A stretch of DNA of 20,759 bases, from positions 1 to 20,759 of the forward strand of contig JAYMSP010003178.1 of NCBI GenBank assembly GCA_036897095.1, written 5' to 3'. Under the pieces are notes generated by a model. That model ran no database searches. It was not told the origin of the DNA and was given only the letters and a program-made list of their open reading frames with translations. A program made the translations under genes and the position numbers. This stretch comes from Plantago elongata (taxonomy: Eukaryota > Streptophyta > Magnoliopsida > Lamiales > Plantaginaceae). Shown one piece after another: positions 1 through 7,686 of the stretch; the first letter of the stretch is position 1, and the number at the start of each line of letters is the position of its first letter.

Positions 1-5
1 TTATT

Positions 6-43
<38 letters not shown>

Positions 44-44
44 A
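1..44. repeat. ATT/TTA trinucleotide microsatellite
   Basis: A TTA repeat runs from the first base to about 27, is broken by one GTA unit, then continues to about 44. It begins at the window edge, so its full length is unknown. A shorter ATA run lies at about 2541-2554. Confidence 0.9.
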
Positions 45-330
45 GATGTCATTTCGAATATGATACAAATTTATACACTTCATAATTTATGTACATTTTA
101 CGTTAAATTTCTTATGCATTTTTAGTGCAAATTTACTATTCCCTCCATTATATTAGAAGGTTTACATTTTGATTTTGTGAGTTTTAAGAAATACTCACTC
201 TGTTCTTTTACAAAGGTAACATTTTGACTTTGACCGGTTAACTAGAATAGGTTTTTTCTTGTCTATTCTAGGTCTAGTTTTTGTGAGTTTTATATCAATC
301 GTCTGTGATTAGTTTAAACTTCATTTTTGT
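45..330. other. AT-rich sequence with two MITE-end-like stretches
   Basis: No gene is visible. Two stretches, near 136-187 (CCCTCCATTATA) and near 189-232 (ACTCACTCTGTTCTTTTA), resemble decayed left ends of Stowaway-type MITEs and are followed by related text (GGTTTACATTTTGA and GGTAACATTTTGA). I found no matching right ends, so no element is called. Confidence 0.3.
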
Positions 331-399
331 AATTCTACTTTTACTGAAAGTGAAATTTTTACCTACGGTCCGGTCAATATATTTTATATGTACTGGCTT

Positions 400-1480
400 G
401 ATTTTTTTACATATGATTGTTTGTTCGCTGCTATATATTCTTAGTTTCTCAGAGCCAGACGATCATTGTTGACTCCATATCTCAGTCAACATTGTCTACT
501 TTTGCAGTCCAAAAGTACCAATCCAGTCCATAAGTTCTAACATCTTAATTAATTCTTTAGATGTTCAGTTCATTTTAGTTCTTTAGCACATATTAGGTTC
601 GACTTCCAGGACCTTAGATGAATGGGAAACAGTCTTAAGTCTTCGGAGGATTGTCTTTAAGTTCGGTCCGACGTTGAGTCAGTATGGGTCACAGGCCAAT
701 CTGGGGAGGAAGGCCCGTAACTAGTTTCTCGACTTAGTCGGTATGTGGTAAAGGTTGTCTGCAGGAATCTGTTAGCAAAAAGTGGGGTTAGACTCTTTGG
801 GTTGGTTTGCCTAGGATAAACCGGACTTCAGAACTTTAGTGCATTAGGAGGCTGAACAAGCCTGAGCTCGGACCTCAAAATGTAGAGAGTGAAATATTGA
901 GAAGTGTTTACCTAAATTTATGAGGAGTAAATGCCCCATATTTATAGTAGAATTTCGTCGGAGGTTTGACCCTAACATGCCGGAACTCGGTTAGCTTAGC
1001 GGGATCGTGACATGAGGTCCCGGAGTATGGTGGCGCGTAAGGCTCACTCTCAGGAGACTAACACATCACTGGGTGGCCCACATGGTGTCAGAGGTGGACC
1101 CCCCATATGGTGTCGAACATACCCTTTGGTTGGGGTTTGTATGTGAGAGATGTCTTACAACGGACTCATCGAGGTTCCTCTGACGATCTGTCCCAAAAAT
1201 AAGTTTCAAGGAACTATATGTTGGAGTCATGTTGGACTGTAGGTCTAGCTCCAGACTTATTGTACCCGAATTATCTTTAAGTAGTTCCTGATAGTGCTTC
1301 GAGCATGGACCGCTCTAGTAGACGCTTTGAAAGGCGGACTTAAAGGTACATATCACCAGCTAGACCATGAAGGTTTATATTCTCGAGCGAAAATGAAAGA
1401 TATGATATTATATTAGGTCAACCTTTTATGTTTTACTATATTTTAGTCGAATTGAGGTGTTGCTCAGTCAGCTCGTAACT
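400..1480 (-). mobile_element. LTR-like fragment, probably retrotransposon-derived
   Basis: This stretch is less AT-rich than its surroundings and has no long reading frame. Read on the - strand it has a strong TATA-type motif (CTATAAATATG, 938-948), followed by pyrimidine-rich leader-like sequence, an arrangement typical of the U3/R part of a long plant LTR. No primer-binding site, polypurine tract or target duplication was found, and the TG/CA ends could not be fixed, so the coordinates are approximate. It could be a solo-LTR remnant, part of a non-autonomous element or an unrelated promoter. Confidence 0.3.
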
Positions 1481-2292
1481 ATTTTTATGATACATGATAC
1501 TTTTTAAACTTGAGTAGTAATGATGATGACTTTAATAAAACTGCTCGATCAGTTGTCAAAACATTAGATACTTCATCTATTTTGAGTCTTTGACATAGTA
1601 CAACGAATACGATTATGGTTTATTATGTCCAACGGCTATATCGACTGTATTGAAGAAGCAACTTCCCGAATTTTCAAATAAGTACAATATCGCCTATTGA
1701 CACATGCGTACGATTCATGAATTAAGTAGGTAGGAATAGTAGTTGGTATTGAAAGTTTAAAAGCTCAAGTATCTAACTCGTGATTGATCAAGGAAGCATG
1801 AGTTAAACTTGGCTCATGGATCACCACATCTCCCACGTGAACGTGGACCTCTATTCTAAACTGCACGCGATTTGATTGGAAATTTTGCATTTTGGTTTTT
1901 GTATTTATTACAAGATTCAGTGTCTTGCTTATCCTTTGTACGAAAGCCCAAGTATTTGAGAGAGTAAGATAAAATTGAATTCTACAAATAGGGCAGCTGT
2001 TTGGTTTGGACGAGATACCAAACAATGGACAAATGCGTGGATGGTTGGACTATTATCTTGGATCTTTTCGCTCCCTGTCCCTCCTCTGTCAATGTCATCC
2101 TCGCCAATTCAACCAAGCAACTACAGTAACTCAACTTACATTTTAAAACCCGAATTAAACCGTAGACCGAGATCAAGGTTGAACAAGTAACCTTATTAAG
2201 TTAAAAAGCGTAACTAATACCAGGTCAATTGACTTTTAACCTCTGGGAAGGGTCTATCATATTCACATCTAACTAAATCAACTCGGATTAAT
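1481..2292. other. intergenic sequence, no gene recognised
   Basis: Short open frames of up to 86 codons occur on both strands, but they have no recognisable domain and look like chance. Two small inverted repeats lie side by side: CATGAG/CTCATG (1797-1802 and 1813-1818) and CCACGT/ACGTGG (1833-1838 and 1841-1846); the second contains a G-box core CACGTG. Confidence 0.5.
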
Positions 2293-2344
2293 CCGTTCCG
2301 TTAATTTTAAAATATGACCTGTTCCGTTAATTTTAAAATATGAC
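2293..2344. repeat. 26-bp tandem duplication
   Basis: Two adjacent 26-bp units (2293-2318 and 2319-2344) differ at one base (second position C/T) and share the core GTTCCGTTAATTTTAAAA. It is too short and isolated to be a satellite. Confidence 0.9.
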
Positions 2345-2887
2345 CCGTACCAATGAAATGAAATGAGGAAATTATTTGATGTGTTTTTTACTTGTACAAG
2401 TTTAGGGGACAATTGGAGACAAGTTTCTTGTAAGTTATTATTATACTTCCAGCAGGATTGGGTATTAACATTAGTGGTTAATGCGTCATTTTATACCAGG
2501 TCAGCAGGTCTAATTATGATCATCAATGGCCTATAGAGACTATAATAATAATAATGAGAAGAAAGAATACTATTACACCAATTAAAGTTGAGGCTTATCC
2601 GAAGCTAGTATTATATTCAAATTTCTTATACAGGCTTCAATTATCAGAGAATTACAGAAGCATAAGGAATACTATATCTAGTAGGCCAATTAAGAAAAAG
2701 GTTGTATTGTGATAGGGACCTTGATGGACCATTCTCCATTTTGTCACACCACCTTATTACAATGTAAAATCCTCCATTGTAGCAGTCAATTCCATTTCCA
2801 TAGAGTGGCCTAATCTGAATCAAATTCCCCACTAAACTCCATGAAAGAAGCCAACTTGCTATGAATCTTCCAATCTGTTAGTCCAAG
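2345..2887. other. upstream region of the 2971 gene
   Basis: AT-rich sequence without a credible gene. It is the likely promoter-proximal region of the + strand gene starting at 2971. Apart from the TATA motif just downstream I could not identify specific cis elements. Confidence 0.4.
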
Positions 2888-2894
2888 TATAAAA
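2888..2894 (+). promoter_or_regulatory. TATA box of the DUF6821-type gene
   Basis: TATAAAA lies 77 bp upstream of the chosen ATG. A start site about 30 bp downstream would fall in the CA-rich stretch near 2920-2930, giving a short 5' UTR of about 45 nt, as is common for plant genes. Confidence 0.6.
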
Positions 2895-2970
2895 GATACT
2901 CCAAATACGAGATCCCAGATACAAACTCTCACACACTCAAAGAATCAAATCAAATCAAACTAGAGTGAAG

Positions 2971-3811
2971 ATGGAACTTGAGGAAGGATGGGAACTGATC
3001 CCAGAAGAGGGATTTCTTGAAATCCAATATGATGGAGGTAAACAGATATACTCAAGGAAGTACTCTGGTGGATCTTCCAAGTGTGTGATACAGAGAAACC
3101 ACTTCAACCAATTCGTCGAAACAACTGATGATACTACCACTGATCATCATCATGATCAACAACCAGTTCCAATTCCGATCACGCTTCCAGTGACACAAGA
3201 TCAGCAGGACGTCAAGATCAAATCTTTCAATACGGGAGCCGATCAGGATCCAGTTTCACAAGTTTTCTTCAAGAAAATGAACGAAACTGAATTCATTTCC
3301 GACATGAAACTGGAGTCTCCAAGGTCTAACAGGGGGGTCATGCCACCACAGGTTGAAGGAGCCTTCCAGTTTGAGGGAGAACATGAGACAGGTGATTCGA
3401 TCAAGAACATGGAATTGGGAGAAGGTGGTGATGGTGGATTAAACATATGGAAAGGGATCGGTGCGATCTGCTCGTTCGGGATGGCTGCAGCTACCATTTG
3501 CGTGATCGTTCTTAGTGGCAGTCATCAACAGAACAAACACAAGCTTCAGTTCCAGATGTACACCAATGATAAGGTCAGAACAAACACATAGTTCAGAACT
3601 TCAGACATATATTCTGTTTCTATAATCTATATACAGGTTTAATTTGAGCTTATGAGTTAACTTGGCAAGCACTTTTTGGTTGGTGTAGAGGATGAAGAAA
3701 GCATTCCATCACACAGATATTATAAACGAAGCAATTTCAGCAGTTAGAGGGGTTGCAGCTGCCAGGCCGGCTCGGATCACAGTTGGAGCTCAATACAGTG
3801 GATCCCAATAG
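2971..3811 (+). CDS. DUF6821-type plant protein with C-terminal membrane segment, two exons
   Basis: I see two exons, 2971-3573 and 3689-3811, joined at AAG|GTCAGA and TGTAG|AGG, giving 241 residues and a TAG stop. The ATG at 2971 has a good context (A at -3, G at +4); the frame opens six bases upstream only at a GTG. Visible features are an N-terminal WELIPEEGFLEI motif (residues 7-18), a His/Asp/Gln-rich low-complexity part (about 51-80), DPVSQVFFKKM (93-103), one hydrophobic segment (about 162-183), then a basic tail from exon 2 ending in a conserved-looking NEAISAVRGV region. From memory, this order is that of a plant-only family listed as DUF6821; the name should be confirmed. Its biochemical role is unknown. 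One near-C-terminal membrane segment suggests a membrane-anchored protein with most of the chain on the cytosolic side (inference). If the intron is retained, the frame ends at 3591 after VRTNT, losing the conserved tail. Confidence 0.88.
3574..3688 (+). other. intron of the DUF6821-type gene
   Basis: This 115-bp intron has GT-AG ends, is AT-rich and has a T-rich stretch before the acceptor. An alternative AG two bases downstream (3689-3690) would shift the frame and lose the conserved exon-2 peptide, so the acceptor ending at 3688 is preferred. The intron carries an in-frame TAG at 3589-3591. Confidence 0.85.
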
Positions 3812-4250
3812 AATAAACAACAACGGGGTATTGTATTTTAGCAGGATCAAGATCACATAATTAAATAATGATCCTGCTTGTTAGAAGGTTTTGTTTCAGA
3901 GTTGGTATATAGAATGTACTGTGTATATAATATAACGCTAGTAATTGTAAATGGTTCATTCGTTGCAGAGCAGAGTAGCAATGGCATAAGATTGCATATC
4001 AGTGGCATTCTAGCTTATACTATGAATTCATACAGGAGTATGATGTTTTCTGGCAAATTTAGTGATTCCCACTTTAAAGAAACACAAAAGTAATAACTAG
4101 GGATCTGCTGCTCTACATTGTAATTTGTACATATATATTGACAAGAAAAATTAATGAATTGCCAAAGTTGAACTCTCATTCAACAAGAGTGTTCAGTAAT
4201 CAGAATACAATGTCTTAAATCAGCTCAAAACCTGGTAGCAGCAAGATTGA
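3812..4250 (+). other. 3' UTR and downstream region of the DUF6821-type gene
   Basis: AATAAA occurs directly after the stop codon (3812-3817), probably too early to be the main polyadenylation signal; further AT-rich candidates follow around 3860-4160. A 71-codon open frame at 3878-4093 has no recognisable domain and is likely chance. The putative - strand snoRNA unit probably ends somewhere near here, so the two units would converge. Confidence 0.4.
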
Positions 4251-4736
4251 AAAATAGAAACAAAACATCAAACATGTGTACATTTACAATTTACACCACA
4301 TATGTGTACATCTACAAATTACATCAATATATGGCAATGCAGTTTCTAATGAACGCAATAAGTAACTAGCAGCCATATTCCTACACAACTAATTACCATA
4401 TTTCCATCAGTTTGAACGCGACTGATCAAGGATGACATGAAGAAGTCTCATTTTCATTTTACTGTATGTTCACCTTATACCAAGACAGAAGGGAATCAAC
4501 AACCACAAGGTGATCGACATTGGTATGAAGAAGTTCACAACATCAATGTTCAATAATTACTAAAATTCTTTAAAAGTAGAACAAGTAATTGAAACACGAA
4601 CAGCACCGGCAGCTTGCTTGTGCTTCCTGATTTAGTCACAGAAAGAGAGCTCAATATGAATTGGCTGAGAAAGTCCCATATGACTCAAATTGAAAAAATG
4701 AACTACATAATAGTCAAATACATGGTTAAGGGTTAG

Positions 4737-5210
4737 TGCAACAAAGGTTTTGGGCAACAAGTGACACCAAGGGGTAGGAGGAATTAGTTGACTCCATCAC
4801 ACAACCACATGCTTCACACCACATAAACCAGAAACAAGCCCAAGTGAAGGCCCAATGGTCCACAAACAAAGTCAAGAGTTGATTATAATCTTTTTAGCCC
4901 ATAAACCTAAGTTACAGTATCAAACTCAACTCTTCAATACTATAAATAGACCACCAGATACGGATTCTCTACTCACTCAAAATCCATCATTCTTTCTTCT
5001 CTCTTCACCCTCCAAAAAGCCTGAATTAACCTTTAATGTATCAGTTTCAAGTGCTGAGAGAGCATTTGTCTCTTGTTGTTCTATCTTGAGATACTATTTG
5101 TTAAGAAAAACAAGAACTAGTGTGGGATACTCATTAAGGAAATAAGTGCCTCTCGTAAACAATCTAATCTCATTACGATACTTTTGTATGCCAACCTCAT
5201 ACACTACTAA
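4737..5210 (+). mobile_element. possible LTR-like or promoter-like insertion
   Basis: This stretch has a good TATA motif on the + strand (CTATAAATAG, 4940-4949), followed by CT-rich leader-like sequence and a 96-codon frame (4855-5145) with no recognisable domain. The layout resembles a short LTR, but no target duplication or second LTR was found. It could equally be a chance TATA motif. Confidence 0.2.
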
Positions 5211-5427
5211 CAACCAGCTGTAATTGTGTAAACCAAATCCATAGAACAGCATAACAATATATTAAACATTCAAAGGGAACAATAAAGCACCATGAACTAA
5301 TTTCAATTGTCACTGGTTACTAATCAAATTCAATACCCTGATCCATAAAAAATCTAGGCAAGTCATAAACATGACACAACTACTACTGAAAATTTAAGTG
5401 AAGAAACTACATACAATTGAAACGAAA

Positions 5428-5510
5428 GGGCATCAGTTTTAAAAAGCTCGAATTTTGTAGCCTCACAGTTTGATCAGCACAAAAATGTTGAATAACTCAT
5501 CATTTGCCCA
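5428..5510 (-). ncRNA. U36: C/D-box snoRNA, U36/snR47 type, copy 2
   Basis: On the - strand this 83-nt unit has the full C/D snoRNA layout. There is a terminal stem GGGCA/TGCCC, C box ATGATGA (5497-5503), D' box CTGA (5474-5477), a C'-like GTGAGG, and D box CTGA (5433-5436). The 12 nt at guide positions -3 to -14 from the D box (5439-5450) are the exact complement of the 18S rRNA stretch TTAAAAAGCTCG. By the D+5 rule the target is the first A after GTT. From memory this is the site guided by human U36 and yeast snR47 (Am668 and Am619; Am623 in Arabidopsis). The product would act in the nucleolus with fibrillarin, Nop56/58 and the 15.5K protein. It matches copy 1 at 77 of 83 positions, with the boxes and the D guide unchanged. 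Confidence 0.9.
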
Positions 5511-5749
5511 TAAACATCAATACCAGAGTATATTTCCACAAATTCATAACTCCATGTCATCTTTTGATTATCAAATCGCTAAAGTTAGATGGCAAGGATT
5601 TAATATGCAATTGATCTACAGACTTATACATGGTTCAGAAGTTATATCAGTTGGAAATTAGAGATTGGTGACCTAAACATTTAACCAAACTGATCAACTA
5701 GAGTATAAGCTAAACTACAAAACAAGCAGACACATAAATACTAGTGCAA

Positions 5750-5832
5750 GGGCATCAGTTTTAAAAAGCTCGATTTTTGTAGCCTCATGGTTTGATCAGC
5801 ACAAAAATGTTGACTATATCATCATTTGCCCA
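5750..5832 (-). ncRNA. U36: C/D-box snoRNA, U36/snR47 type, copy 1
   Basis: This is the upstream copy in transcription order, also 83 nt. It has terminal stem GGGCA/TGCCC, C box ATGATGA (5819-5825), D' box CTGA (5796-5799), a C'-like ATGAGG closer to consensus than in copy 2, and D box CTGA (5755-5758). The guide (5761-5772) pairs over 12 bp with TTAAAAAGCTCG of 18S rRNA and places the same A at D+5. Of six differences from copy 2, three lie between the C box and the D' guide, two in C' and its edge and one just past the D guide, so divergence avoids the functional parts. The spacer between the copies is 239 nt, consistent with a polycistronic or shared-host arrangement. Confidence 0.9.
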
Positions 5833-6419
5833 CACAAGTAGAGTTCAGCGAAACAGAAAAAAACTTAGATAATTAGTAACAGTGATAAAATGTGTGAATA
5901 AAACTGTGAAAAAGGACAGGAAAAGAAACAACCCTATCCCTTGTTTCAGAGAGATCTATTCATCAATATTCTACGCCTCTGTCTGAACCGAATGTTGACT
6001 GGAAAACAGCAATCGATTATTCAAGGGGCAAATATATCGATTAATACTCAATCAAAGAAACGGGAAATGGAAATGGTATGATGTGAAATGTACAAGGGTG
6101 CTTGAAGGACAGATGTAGCGAAGAAATCAATCAGTCCACTCAAAAACCTTAAATTTCAGATCATGACGAGCTGAAATCTTAATGTTGGCCTCGTAACTAA
6201 GCCAGCTATGAGATTAGAGAATGCAAATTCACTCATAGGGCTACTCAAAGAGGCACAATTAGGGGTGAATCCAGCCTGGACAGATATGGCCCGGACCGAA
6301 TTCTATGATTTTCTACTCCCGAGGCCCGGACCCAGGACCGGACCGATTAGGACTGGGAAAGTTAAAAAAATTAAAAAAAAGGCAAAAACAACAGTGAGAA
6401 AGGAGTGGAACAACGGAGC
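5833..6419 (-). other. transcribed spacer or intron of the snoRNA host (inferred)
   Basis: No exon is recognisable. A CTGA-like and a TGATGA-like motif at 5846-5849 and 5957-5962 (- strand), flanked by GTAGA/TCTAC, gave a weak third snoRNA candidate that I rejected because no rRNA match was seen. GGCCCGGACC-type GC-rich text occurs at about 6288-6345. Confidence 0.35.
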
Positions 6420-6668
6420 AGATCTGTACGAATCGAAATGGAGGAGCTGCGGTGGTGGGCACTCCGGAGGTGGAGGAGGAGCTGTTGTGGTGGAGCCAAG
6501 ATTGAAGAGGAGATGCAGTGGTGGTCTGGTGAATCCTAAATGGAGGTGGAAGAGAAGAGGCGGAGGACCGGTGGGCGGAGGTGAAAGGGCGGAGGAGCAG
6601 GAGAGGCGGATCAGCAGAGCAGGTGGGCGAGGAGAGGAGTGAGTTCGAGAAGAGAGAATGAAGGAAAG

Positions 6669-6752
6669 CTAGGTTTAGAAATGGATTTATTGATTTAAGG
6701 TACGTATAGCGACCTGGGCTTTGTAATCCAGCCCACCTTTTTATTTAGCCCA
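6669..6752 (-). promoter_or_regulatory. promoter of the snoRNA unit: TGGGCT motifs and degenerate telo-box
   Basis: Three TGGGCT motifs cluster here: 6715-6720 (+ strand), 6730-6735 and 6747-6752 (- strand). A degenerate telo-box-like AAACCTAG lies at 6669-6676 on the - strand. TGGGCC/T 'site II' motifs with AAACCCTAA telo-boxes are the known signature of plant ribosomal-protein and snoRNA promoters (work in Arabidopsis). Position and orientation fit transcription leftward into the snoRNA pair. More TGGGCT copies lie to the right (about 6957, 6992 and 7110), so the region may act in both directions. Confidence 0.55.
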
Positions 6753-7147
6753 TCCAGTATTCTCAAACTGAGATCCACATTCAGCACATTCTTCTAGCTC
6801 CATCCCGTCCATAGATAGTTAGGTGCAGATATATCTTCTCCTTTAATTCTTCAAAATTACACCTATCCTTCTCCTTCAATTCTTCTCTCCACCACCGTCC
6901 ATCTCGTGCACGAAACCACCACTCAACTCCAAATCGCCAACTAATTTAGTCCGATCTTGGGCTAGTAGGCGACGCCGATGAGATCTCAGATCTGGGCTTC
7001 TTAAATCATTTCTAAATATTCGGTTTCGTTTGGCAACACGAATTTGATCGTTGTTTCTCTTTTTTTCATGGCCCTATGGCTGTATCCTTTCTTAATCTTT
7101 TGTCTCTTGCTTGGGCTACTTTAAATTTCCCTTTAAATCAAAGCTGA
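6753..7147 (+). other. pyrimidine-rich leader-like sequence, possible divergent transcript
   Basis: The + strand from about 6785 to 6950 is CT-rich with CACCACC and CTCCAA stretches, like a plant 5' UTR. It would diverge from the snoRNA promoter. An 18-codon frame at 7068-7124 encodes a hydrophobic peptide (MALWLYPFLIFCLLLGLL) that looks like the core of a signal peptide but stops at once. No intact gene follows before the transposon nest. This may be the broken 5' part of a neighbour gene, or only chance. Confidence 0.25.
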
Positions 7148-7309
7148 ATGAACATTTTTGTCACCCCTGTTGACCCACGATTTTCAGCTGTAACTATGGG
7201 CTACCTGAATTCCCATCTCGCCCGGCTAGTTTCCGCATACTCCATTTCAAACGAATGGCAAAAGAAGAAACTTGCAAAAACAGTGAATGTCTTACGGAAA
7301 GAAAAATAG
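7148..7309 (+). other. 53-codon open frame, unassigned
   Basis: An ATG-initiated frame of 53 codons with balanced composition and a basic C-terminus (WQKKKLAKTVNVLRKEK) lies between the leader-like region and the transposon nest. I recognise no family. It could be a piece of an old exon, because GATTTTCAG at about 7179-7187 would also work as a splice acceptor, or it could be chance. No promoter or start-context evidence is convincing. Confidence 0.15.
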
Positions 7310-7475
7310 AGAAAAACAACGAAAATTAATAATCCGTTCCATTAATAACGAAATAATTTGATTTTGCACCATTGGCGGAGCAATCATATGGCAAGGTTAG
7401 GCAAGTACTAATTAACTCATTTTGTTCCTCCTGATAGGCTATCCCACATCTTAATTAATTGATGATTATAGTTTT

Positions 7476-7577
7476 TGAGAGATTAGATTATTAGATTTGT
7501 ATATATTCTTTCTTATTGAATTTGTACAAATACCCTATCTCATCATGAAAATAATCATGTATTAATATGGTATTATA
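7476..7577 (+). repeat. 5' LTR of the copia element (shortened)
   Basis: It starts TGAGAGATTAGATTATTAG and matches the 3' LTR except that about 50 bp (the TCTAGTATAG-rich part) are missing. The promoter motif TATAAATA of the 3' LTR reads TACAAATA here (7525-7532), so the 5' promoter is mutated. The right boundary is set by the start of the primer-binding site. Confidence 0.75.
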
Positions 7578-7590
7578 TGGTATTAAGTTA
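7578..7590 (+). other. degenerate primer-binding site
   Basis: TGGTATTAAGTTA directly after the LTR shares TGGTAT and some following bases with the initiator-tRNA-Met binding site TGGTATCAGAGC used by plant copia elements. The position is right and the match is partial. Confidence 0.5.
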
Positions 7591-7686
7591 GGTTTCGACA
7601 AATTTCTCTCCCTGACCTCACGTTAATCTCCCAATCGCCGATTGAAGCCTCCTTCTATGATCAACATCCCCTAATCAAAGTGCCTC

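Larger units (their letters stand above)
4251..6690 (-). ncRNA. putative non-coding snoRNA host transcript
   Basis: Two C/D snoRNA genes lie in tandem on the - strand. About 0.9 kb upstream on that strand is a pyrimidine-rich leader-like block (complement of about 6420-6660) with no ATG in that orientation, preceded by TGGGCT motifs. No exon with coding potential is visible between 4251 and 6400 on the - strand; the AT-rich, T-rich character resembles introns or UTR. I therefore infer a non-coding host or polycistronic precursor. Both ends are approximate, and no splice map can be given from sequence alone. The 144-codon + strand frame at 6208-6642 (rich in Gly, Arg and Lys) reads this GC-rich leader backwards and is probably not a gene. 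Confidence 0.4.

Noticed and set aside
3243..3497. 84-codon - strand frame inside the DUF6821-type gene.
   Set aside because: Shadow of the real + strand exon 1, whose translation shows clear family motifs.
4855..5145. 96-codon + strand frame.
   Set aside because: No recognisable domain; it covers a TATA motif and leader-like sequence and is more likely non-coding or LTR-like.
5845..5963. Possible third C/D snoRNA on the - strand (TGATGA at 5957-5962, CTGA at 5846-5849, GTAGA/TCTAC stem).
   Set aside because: The stem is separated from the boxes by extra bases, the spacing of about 117 nt is long, and neither guide matches any rRNA stretch I know.
6208..6642. 144-codon + strand frame rich in Gly, Arg and Lys.
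   Set aside because: It reads through a GC-rich, purine-rich block that is better explained as the complement of a pyrimidine-rich 5' leader of the - strand snoRNA unit. No domain, and low-complexity composition.
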